Below, piece by piece: positions 5,886 to 10,881 of a DNA stretch of 10,881 bases. The DNA lies in contig DBXF01000082.1 in assembly GCA_002309295.1 (NCBI GenBank), positions 581 to 11,461 of the forward strand. The letters are read 5' to 3'. Below the pieces are notes generated by a model. It ran no database searches. It was not told where the DNA came from and was given only the letters and a program-made list of their open reading frames with translations. Numbering within the stretch: position 1 is the stretch's first letter; each line of letters begins with the position of its first letter. The position numbers were made by a program, and so were the translations under genes. Source of the DNA: Bacteroidales bacterium UBA1219 (lineage in GTDB: Bacteria > Bacteroidota > Bacteroidia > Bacteroidales > P3).

Positions 5886-6563
5886 ATGACAAGAAAACTA
5901 ACGATACTACTTTTGGCTTTGGCGGCCATTGTTTTCTGCAACGCACAGAATATCAAAGCTTTCGTAACATCGGGCGCCACCCTTTCGCAAATCGACGGCG
6001 ACGAGGTGTACGGCTTCAGGAAATTCGGTTACGTAGGCAGCGTGGGAGCGTTGATTCCATTGGAAAGCAAAGAAAGATGGCTTGTGAGCATCGAGACGAT
6101 GTTCTCGCAACGTGGCTCCAGAGAAGAACGCTACAGATCGTACCACTATAAGGTTAACCTGCCCTACATCGAAATCCCGTTGATGGCACACTTTGCCGAC
6201 CCCAAAGGCGGATGGACTTTCGGCCTGGGATTTTCGTACAGCCGACTTTTGGGCAACCCAAAAGAGTCTTTCTACTTCGACTCCACAAGATTCGTCCCCA
6301 ACACCGAAACTCCGTACTTAAAAAATGATTTCTCCATAATTGCCGACATACGTTTTACCATCTGGCGAGGGCTGAAATTCAATGTGCGTTACCAATACTC
6401 GATGGCGCCGATAAAAAAGGACTGGGAATTTTTAGAATACAACGATTACGGAGCAAAATTCTCTAAAACACGCGATGCCTACAACAACTGCCTTTCGGCA
6501 CGGTTGATATGGGTTTTCGGCGACAACCAGAGGAACAACTACGTACAAAACAAAAAGAAATAG
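5886..6563 (+). CDS. Outer-membrane beta-barrel protein (PF13568-type, PorT-like)
   Basis: A 225-residue secreted protein. Residues 1-20 form a signal peptide (basic start, hydrophobic core, likely cut after CNA before Gln21). The mature part shows alternating aromatic and polar residues of short beta strands, and the segment YKVNLPYIEIPLMAHFA (88-104) is a hallmark of the Bacteroidota outer-membrane beta-barrel family PF13568. Further strands are visible at about 111-120 (TFGLGFSYSR), 149-159, 163-171 (LKFNVRYQY) and 204-211 (SARLIWVF). The chain continues for 14 residues past this last aromatic strand and ends in a basic tail, QNKKK. Eight strands would fit the size. The biological role is unknown; barrels of this family include PorT of the type IX secretion pathway, but nothing here identifies that function. 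The coaD start codon lies 2 bases after the stop. Confidence 0.83.
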   Translation: MTRKLTILLLALAAIVFCNAQNIKAFVTSGATLSQIDGDEVYGFRKFGYVGSVGALIPLESKERWLVSIETMFSQRGSREERYRSYHYKVNLPYIEIPLMAHFADPKGGWTFGLGFSYSRLLGNPKESFYFDSTRFVPNTETPYLKNDFSIIADIRFTIWRGLKFNVRYQYSMAPIKKDWEFLEYNDYGAKFSKTRDAYNNCLSARLIWVFGDNQRNNYVQNKKK

Positions 6564-6565
6564 CT

Positions 6566-7060
6566 ATGAGCAGAACGGCACTTTTCGCAGGTAGTTTCGA
6601 CCCCATCACCATGGGACATGAGGACATCATACGTCGCGCCCTGCCCCTTTTCGACCACATCACCGTGGCCATAGGCAACAACATCGGCAAACGCACTCCC
6701 CTCTTCGACCTCGTCACCCGTCGCCGTTGGGTGGAGATGACTTTCGCCGACTGCCCCAACGTATCCGCCGACACCTACAGCACCGCCACCATCGACTACT
6801 GTATCGAACACGGTATCAAATACTTGATTCGCGGCATACGCAATCCCAACGACCTTGTTTACGAACAGGAGATTGCACTGCTCAACAAACGTCTGGCCCC
6901 CGAAGTGGAGACCGTTTTCCTGCTCTCCTCGCCCCTGCACAGCGACGTGAGCTCGTCGGCGGTGCGCGAGTTCGTGGCTTTCGGCAAAGACGCCACCGAG
7001 CTGGTGCCTGCGGCCATCCGCAACGACTTTTCCAACATCGTGAAGAAGAATCACTTTTGA
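6566..7060 (+). CDS. coaD: Phosphopantetheine adenylyltransferase CoaD
   Basis: CoaD joins ATP and 4'-phosphopantetheine to make dephospho-CoA, the fourth step of coenzyme A synthesis, in the cytoplasm. The 164-residue protein has normal length and the nucleotidyltransferase hallmarks: AGSFDPITMGHEDIIRRA (8-25) with the T-x-G-H motif at Thr15 to His18, the substrate-contact lysine region IGNNIGKRTPLF (36-47), the YLIRGIRNPNDLVYE segment (86-100) and the C-terminal nucleotide-binding SSSAVREF (129-136). The reading frame is open 19 codons further upstream, inside the barrel gene, but the ATG at 6566 gives the family-typical short N terminus. It starts 2 bases after the barrel protein's stop, so the two are probably co-transcribed and perhaps translationally coupled. 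All key residues are present. Confidence 0.96.
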   Translation: MSRTALFAGSFDPITMGHEDIIRRALPLFDHITVAIGNNIGKRTPLFDLVTRRRWVEMTFADCPNVSADTYSTATIDYCIEHGIKYLIRGIRNPNDLVYEQEIALLNKRLAPEVETVFLLSSPLHSDVSSSAVREFVAFGKDATELVPAAIRNDFSNIVKKNHF

Positions 7061-7087
7061 ACACGGATAACACGGATTCAACAGATT
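7061..7087 (+). repeat. Tandem nonamer repeat after coaD
   Basis: Directly after the coaD stop codon come ACACGGATA (7061-7069), ACACGGATT (7070-7078) and the diverged CAACAGATT (7079-7087). The related bases CACGGATAAATC also occur at 5591-5602 in the divergent gap. No terminator hairpin is seen in the 76-base gap before purE. Confidence 0.7.
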
Positions 7088-7136
7088 GATTTTTTTAAAA
7101 CATCTAAATTGACAAAACGCTTAAACACATATAGTT

Positions 7137-7643
7137 ATGACACCAAGAGTTAGCATAATAATGGGCAGCACCAGCGACCTCCCCGTTATGGAGAAAGCCT
7201 GCCAGTTTTTCGAAGAGATGGAGATACCTTTCGAGGTAAACGCCCTTTCGGCACACCGCACCCCCGCCGAGGTGTCGGAGTTTGCCCGCAACGCCCACAG
7301 CCGCGGCATCGAAGTCATCATCGCCGGAGCGGGAATGGCAGCAGCCCTGCCGGGCGTGATAGCAGCCGAAACACACCTACCGGTTATCGGTGTGCCCATC
7401 AAAGGCAGCGTACTGGAAGGTTTGGACGCCACTTTCTCGATTTTGCAGATGCCTCCGGGAATCCCCGTGGCAACGGTGGCCATCAACGGAGCTTTGAACG
7501 CCGCCATACTCGCCGCTCAGATCATATCAAACGGCGACGCCGCCCTCCGCGAAAAGATGATTGCCTACAAGCAGGGACTGAAAAACAAAATAGTGAAAGC
7601 CAACGCCGAACTTGCCAAACTGGAGTACAAGTTCAAATGCTAA
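7137..7643 (+). CDS. purE: N5-carboxyaminoimidazole ribonucleotide mutase PurE (class I)
   Basis: PurE converts N5-CAIR, made by PurK, to CAIR in purine synthesis; it acts as a cytoplasmic homo-octamer. The 168-residue chain has the class I layout: IIMGSTSDLPVM (7-18) binding the substrate phosphate, ALSAHRTP (36-43) with catalytic His40, IIAGAGMAAALPG (61-73), LPVIGVPIKGS (81-91) and ILQMPPGIPVATVAING (102-118). The SAHRTP motif and the GVP/QMPPGIPV segments separate it from class II AIR carboxylases. One residue stands out: Ala70 (codon 7344-7346), where E. coli PurE has His75 in its GGAAHLPG loop; the rest of the loop is normal. It follows coaD by 76 bases with no terminator and precedes the YfhO-like gene by 39, so these may form one transcript. 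Confidence 0.95.
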   Translation: MTPRVSIIMGSTSDLPVMEKACQFFEEMEIPFEVNALSAHRTPAEVSEFARNAHSRGIEVIIAGAGMAAALPGVIAAETHLPVIGVPIKGSVLEGLDATFSILQMPPGIPVATVAINGALNAAILAAQIISNGDAALREKMIAYKQGLKNKIVKANAELAKLEYKFKC

Positions 7644-7682
7644 CGACGGAAACCAATCCGCAACGTTTTTTACCGACAGCTG

Positions 7683-9782
7683 ATGGAAAGAAAGCGCAAC
7701 TCTGTCCTACGACATAGTCGCACAGCCGACTTTACATATCTTGCGTTACTCCTGATTGTCAGTCTGTTGGGTTACGGACGTTATTTGTTCCACGCTCCAA
7801 TCTACGATTTCTACAATTTCTTTTTCCCCTACCGCTATTCCGTCGTCGATGCCATAAGCCACGGCGCGGAGCCGTTTTGGAACCCCTACCAGTCGATGGG
7901 GCTCCCCGCCCATGCCGACCCGCAGTCGGGGGTGTTCTACCTCCCCGTGTGGCTTTTCGCCCTTATTTTCGGCAAATACACCACGGTGATGTGCGGCATA
8001 GAATTCATCTTCCACACTTTTGTGGGCGGTGCCGGATTCTATTTTCTGGCGAAACATTTTACAAAAGACCGTCTTCCGGCCTTCGTCTCCGCCGCTTTCT
8101 ACCTGCTGTCGGGATTTTTCGTGGGCAACGGCCAGCATCTGTCGTGGATTATCTCGGCGGCCTGGCTGCCGTGGGTGCTTTTCTCGTTCGTCAAACTGAT
8201 GGAGGAGCCTGGACTGCGCACCATGCTGCTGTTTCCCGTTGTCTTTTCGCTGATGTTTTCGGGCGGATACCCGGGATTTGTGTTCGTGCTGGCCTACGTG
8301 CTGGTGGCAATAGCTATCTATTACGTAATCAGCGGATTATACCATCGTCGCAAAGACATATTAAAGATGACGGGATTCGCCGTAGCGTCGTTGGGGATAA
8401 CTCTCTGTATGTGTGCTCCGGCACTTTACTCGTTTTGGGAGGCACGCACCGAAATAACACGCGGAGCCAATCTCGACTTCTCCAAGACTGCCGAGGCGTT
8501 CACCCAGCAAGGACTTCTCTCGTTGCTATTCCCATATTTTGGCGTGGGCGGACGCGATTTAACAGGCACCGACCCGTCCATGGGAAGCATTTACCTCGGG
8601 CTTTTTGCGCTGCCGGCCATCGTGGTGGGACTGCGCAGAAACCGCAACACTCTGCTTTGGGTGCTTGTCGGCACCGCCGTCCTGACTTTGATTGCCGCCT
8701 TCGGCACAAATATCCCCGCCAACAGATTCGGTTTCGAGCATCTGCCGTTGTTGGGACACATACGATTGCCCGGACTTTACCGGCTGTTTTTCATAACGCC
8801 GATGCTGATTGTCGCCGCAGCAGGTCTTAAGTACCTGAAAGACAACTGGCAGGAACATCGCAGGAGCGTGTTTATAACACTTTATGCGATGGCGGGCACC
8901 TTTGCCAGTTCCTTGATAATATTGACCAAGCTCTCCGACGATGTTTTACTGTTCGAGAAAGTTGTAATCGGGGCGTTGGTAGCCACCCCGGTCTTTCTGT
9001 TGGCCGCCATTGTCTGCCATTTCGGCAAAAGCACAAGAGTATTAGCCCTGCTTGCCGTGATAATGATAGCCGAGCCCGTGGTGCAAGCCAATATCTGCGG
9101 CACGGAGACCATCTACACTGCCGACGATGTCCGCGAACAGCTTGCCAAAGCCACCTCCGCCGAAGGCTTTCCCGTGCCCGACATGCTAAGTTCGTCGCAA
9201 AAGCTGGCCCAGAAACACGGCCTCAACGCCCTGTGGACCAACGTGGGGATGTTCGTTAAAGAAGTTGAGTACGACAGTTATAACCCTTTCCGCCTGTACC
9301 GCCACAAACACATGCTGCAGAGATACGACGAGGCGGACTCCGCGCTTTCTCTGCCAATAGTCTTTTTCCCGAACGCCGTTGTGTACGACACCCTGCCACA
9401 TTTCCTGACCACCGACACCGCCTACACCGCACTCAAGGATGGAATTTTTGTAGCAAACTCCGAAAACGCCTACTGCCAAACCGTACTTTTCGAGCCGGGA
9501 CGGGTGGAGATAAACGTCAGGACCGACGAGGCGCGGCCCCTTGTGCTTTGTCAGAACTACTACAAAGGCTGGCAGGCCACTATCGACGGCAAACCGACGG
9601 AAATAGCCACGGCCAACTTCGCCATGATGTCGGTGCAGATACCTGCAGGCAAGCACGAGGTCGTCTTTGAATACCGTCGGCCGGAATTGAAATGGCTTTT
9701 CATGTTTCAGATAATCGGAACGGTATTATGCATAGCACTGCTGTGCGGGGTAACGATAAGGAAATTAGGAGTTAGGAGTTGA
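7683..9782 (+). CDS. YfhO-like multispanning membrane protein (GT-C type)
   Basis: A 699-residue inner-membrane protein of the YfhO family (PF09586). Members have a GT-C glycosyltransferase-like fold and some modify wall teichoic or lipoteichoic acids; in Bacteroidota the substrate is unknown. About 14 hydrophobic segments lie at 16-33, 82-96, 103-123, 132-148, 152-170, 180-193, 196-217, 229-248, 302-317, 325-342, 366-382, 397-415, 424-446 and 451-469, with one more at 671-690. The first loop (37-81) has the family motif WNPYQSMGLPAHADPQSG (66-83) and an acidic Asp42, the usual site of a GT-C catalytic residue. A soluble domain of about 200 residues (470-668) ends with the family-typical NYYKGWQATIDGKP (625-638). 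The last codons (LGVRS) are made of a heptamer repeat, so the extreme C terminus is probably a late addition. Confidence 0.87.
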   Translation: MERKRNSVLRHSRTADFTYLALLLIVSLLGYGRYLFHAPIYDFYNFFFPYRYSVVDAISHGAEPFWNPYQSMGLPAHADPQSGVFYLPVWLFALIFGKYTTVMCGIEFIFHTFVGGAGFYFLAKHFTKDRLPAFVSAAFYLLSGFFVGNGQHLSWIISAAWLPWVLFSFVKLMEEPGLRTMLLFPVVFSLMFSGGYPGFVFVLAYVLVAIAIYYVISGLYHRRKDILKMTGFAVASLGITLCMCAPALYSFWEARTEITRGANLDFSKTAEAFTQQGLLSLLFPYFGVGGRDLTGTDPSMGSIYLGLFALPAIVVGLRRNRNTLLWVLVGTAVLTLIAAFGTNIPANRFGFEHLPLLGHIRLPGLYRLFFITPMLIVAAAGLKYLKDNWQEHRRSVFITLYAMAGTFASSLIILTKLSDDVLLFEKVVIGALVATPVFLLAAIVCHFGKSTRVLALLAVIMIAEPVVQANICGTETIYTADDVREQLAKATSAEGFPVPDMLSSSQKLAQKHGLNALWTNVGMFVKEVEYDSYNPFRLYRHKHMLQRYDEADSALSLPIVFFPNAVVYDTLPHFLTTDTAYTALKDGIFVANSENAYCQTVLFEPGRVEINVRTDEARPLVLCQNYYKGWQATIDGKPTEIATANFAMMSVQIPAGKHEVVFEYRRPELKWLFMFQIIGTVLCIALLCGVTIRKLGVRS
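9761..9781 (+). repeat. Heptamer repeat forming the 3' end of the YfhO-like gene
   Basis: GAAATTA (9761-9767), GGAGTTA (9768-9774) and GGAGTTG (9775-9781) are three tandem heptamers. They encode most of the final residues KLGVRS, and the last unit contributes the first two bases of the TGA stop (9780-9782). The unit differs from those around the GH3 gene, but the 7-base period is the same. Confidence 0.65.
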
Positions 9783-9895
9783 GTTTAAGTTCGTTTAATC
9801 CAGTGTCCCATAATGGGGTCGGTGAGATTTCTCCAAAAACTAATAAACTTATTACTAATAAACCGCTTACTAAGTGTTTTATTACTTACGAGAGC

Positions 9896-9934
9896 AAAAA
9901 AAAGGCTTGCATTTGAACGCAAGCCATCTTTTTT
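9896..9934. terminator. Bidirectional intrinsic terminator between convergent genes
   Basis: GGCTTGC (9904-9910) pairs perfectly with GCAAGCC (9919-9925) around an 8-base loop. Six T at 9929-9934 serve the rightward YfhO-like transcript, and eight A at 9896-9903 give a U-run for the leftward gene that ends at 9952. Confidence 0.88.
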
Positions 9935-9951
9935 AAAAGGAGTCCTAATTA

Positions 9952-10653
9952 TTAACGAAACATTTTTTGCATTTTTTCCCTCTCTTTTTTCCACTCGATA
10001 GCCTTTTGCAATTTTGAAATACACTCATCAATTTCTTCAACCGATGCAAACACAATGCTTGCTCCTGCAGAGTTACGTTGTACTTCGGTTTTTGATTTGG
10101 AACTTCCATAATGCATATTTCCTCCCAAAAGACTGTTACTCCATCCACCAGAAAGTGTCTTAGAAACCACTTCATCTGTGGACATTTTATCGGTCTCGAT
10201 TATCAAAAAGCAATCACCATTTCCATCCACATAAAATTTCGCCCAAACATTTACTCCTTTTTCATGATACCAATTTCCATCAGCCATAAAAAAGATATAC
10301 TGGTCTGCAAACATAACTTTCTCTATACGTTTCGAAAATTGTTTTACAGAAGAACTTTTAGCATTATCCATCCATTTGGCATAAACGCCCTTCGCTTTTT
10401 CCAACGTGCGTATAAAATCCTTCAGCTTATACTGTTTAAATCTTGACAATGCGAAATTATCATTTGAGACCTGCATCGTAAGATAGATTTCGGAATTCTT
10501 CACATCGCTATCTGTTAGAATACCATATACAGTACTATCTGCGACAAAAGTGTCAATTTGCTCGAGTTTAGCACCCGGATCATCCTGCGCATTGGCCATT
10601 TGAAAAACAAAGCTCAATGCGACACCAATAGTTAAAAATACTTTTTTGAACAT
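9952..10653 (-). CDS. Secreted protein of unknown function
   Basis: A 233-residue protein I do not recognise. Residues 1-22 form a signal peptide (MFKK start, hydrophobic core, probable cut after ANA before Gln23), so it is periplasmic or exported. The mature chain mixes strand-like stretches (NSEIYLTMQVS, QYIFFMADGNWYH, VWAKFYVDGNGDCFLIIET) with a final charged helix (205-231, rich in Glu and Lys). One short Gly/Ser-rich stretch lies at 168-185 (SGGWSNSLLGGNMHYGSS). There are two cysteines, Cys148 and Cys211, and no membrane segment after the signal. The gene is visibly more AT-rich than its neighbours, which could reflect transfer or weak constraint. It stands alone, with a promoter at 10760-10791 and a terminator past its 3' end. 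It is clearly coding: intact frame, signal peptide and flanking signals agree. Confidence 0.82.
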   Translation of the reverse strand: MFKKVFLTIGVALSFVFQMANAQDDPGAKLEQIDTFVADSTVYGILTDSDVKNSEIYLTMQVSNDNFALSRFKQYKLKDFIRTLEKAKGVYAKWMDNAKSSSVKQFSKRIEKVMFADQYIFFMADGNWYHEKGVNVWAKFYVDGNGDCFLIIETDKMSTDEVVSKTLSGGWSNSLLGGNMHYGSSKSKTEVQRNSAGASIVFASVEEIDECISKLQKAIEWKKEREKMQKMFR

Positions 10654-10759
10654 AAAACTATTTATGGGACTTCTAATTTTACATTATTTCTGATTTCATA
10701 GTCATTTTATCCGATTTTTTGCGAAGTCCGTTAAACAAATAACGAACAAAACAACACTG

Positions 10760-10791
10760 CAAAATTACGATTTTATTTCTTATTTGACAAG
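10760..10791 (-). promoter_or_regulatory. Promoter for the secreted unknown protein
   Basis: On the minus strand CTTG (10791-10788) is followed after 20 bases by TAATTTTG (10767-10760), a full -7 match with a near-match -33 box. Transcription should start near 10753, leaving a leader of about 100 bases before the ATG at 10653; no riboswitch-like structure is evident in it. Confidence 0.62.
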
Positions 10792-10812
10792 TTTTTTCCC
10801 GATATTTTTATT

Positions 10813-10820
10813 GGGGGGGG
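10813..10820. repeat. Eight-base G homopolymer
   Basis: GGGGGGGG sits in otherwise AT-rich intergenic sequence, 21 bases upstream of the -33 box of the leftward promoter. Runs of this length are prone to slippage during replication. Confidence 0.9.
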
Positions 10821-10881
10821 TAATTCACTGCTATTCAATATATTACATTTGAATTAATTCATCCCGAGACGCAGTATCTGC

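Noticed and set aside
6509..6565. Upstream extension of coaD by 19 codons
   Set aside because: The extra residues overlap the beta-barrel gene and are not part of the CoaD family; the ATG at 6566 gives the normal N terminus.
7647..7671. Terminator after purE
   Set aside because: The stem is only four base pairs (CGGA/TCCG) before a distant T-run, too weak to call.
7877..8830. Second plus-strand frame of 317 codons inside the YfhO-like gene
   Set aside because: Its translation is rich in Arg, Pro and His and lacks motifs; the overlapping frame encodes a well-formed membrane protein.
9813..10001. Short plus-strand frame across the convergent gap
   Set aside because: It spans the bidirectional terminator and has no start signal or recognisable sequence.
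10844..10851. Plus-strand promoter (TACATTTG) at the right edge
   Set aside because: The -7 box matches but no -33 partner exists at suitable distance and no gene start follows within the window.
10854..10881. C-terminal tail of another minus-strand gene at the right edge (QILRLGMN then stop)
   Set aside because: Only eight codons are visible and another frame is also open there; nothing supports a gene.

Overview
The window looks like a chromosomal segment of a Bacteroidota bacterium, probably of the order Bacteroidales. Three things point there. Six intergenic sites match the Bacteroidota promoter, with a -7 box of the form TAnnTTTG and, in most, a TTTG-like -33 box about 20 bases upstream. 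The genes lack clear Shine-Dalgarno sequences. Several products belong to families typical of this phylum: a DUF4293 membrane protein, a PF13568-type beta-barrel protein, a YfhO-type membrane protein and several small lipoproteins. No rRNA, tRNA, CRISPR array or intact insertion sequence is visible.

Layout. Bases 1-101 (minus) hold the first residues of a lipoprotein that runs off the left edge; its promoter is near 258-289. A divergent promoter region follows, then three plus-strand genes: a GNAT acetyltransferase (410-913), a DUF4293 membrane protein (1029-1526) and a small alanine-rich lipoprotein (1657-2112) closed by a strong terminator. Next come tsaD (2186-3190), which modifies tRNA, and a GH3/NagZ-like lipoprotein (3300-4436). 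A cytosolic LD-carboxypeptidase (4562-5494, minus) converges on the GH3 gene, so two probable peptidoglycan-turnover enzymes sit side by side. After a 391-base divergent gap rich in palindromic repeats comes a plus-strand run: a beta-barrel outer membrane protein (5886-6563), coaD only 2 bases later (6566-7060), purE (7137-7643) and a large YfhO-like protein (7683-9782). A bidirectional terminator separates this run from a convergent, AT-rich gene for an unrecognised secreted protein (9952-10653, minus).

The genes are mostly housekeeping: tRNA t6A synthesis, coenzyme A synthesis, purine synthesis, cell-wall recycling and envelope proteins. No new defence or biosynthetic system is apparent. 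The most unusual signal lies between the genes. The gaps on both sides of the GH3 gene consist almost entirely of degenerate tandem heptamers in continuous register, one of which includes the tsaD stop codon. Another heptamer run forms the last codons of the YfhO-like gene, and a 9-base repeat starts exactly after the coaD stop. A 50-base-period palindromic repeat lies upstream of the LD-carboxypeptidase gene. In addition, PurE has alanine at a position that is histidine in E. coli PurE.
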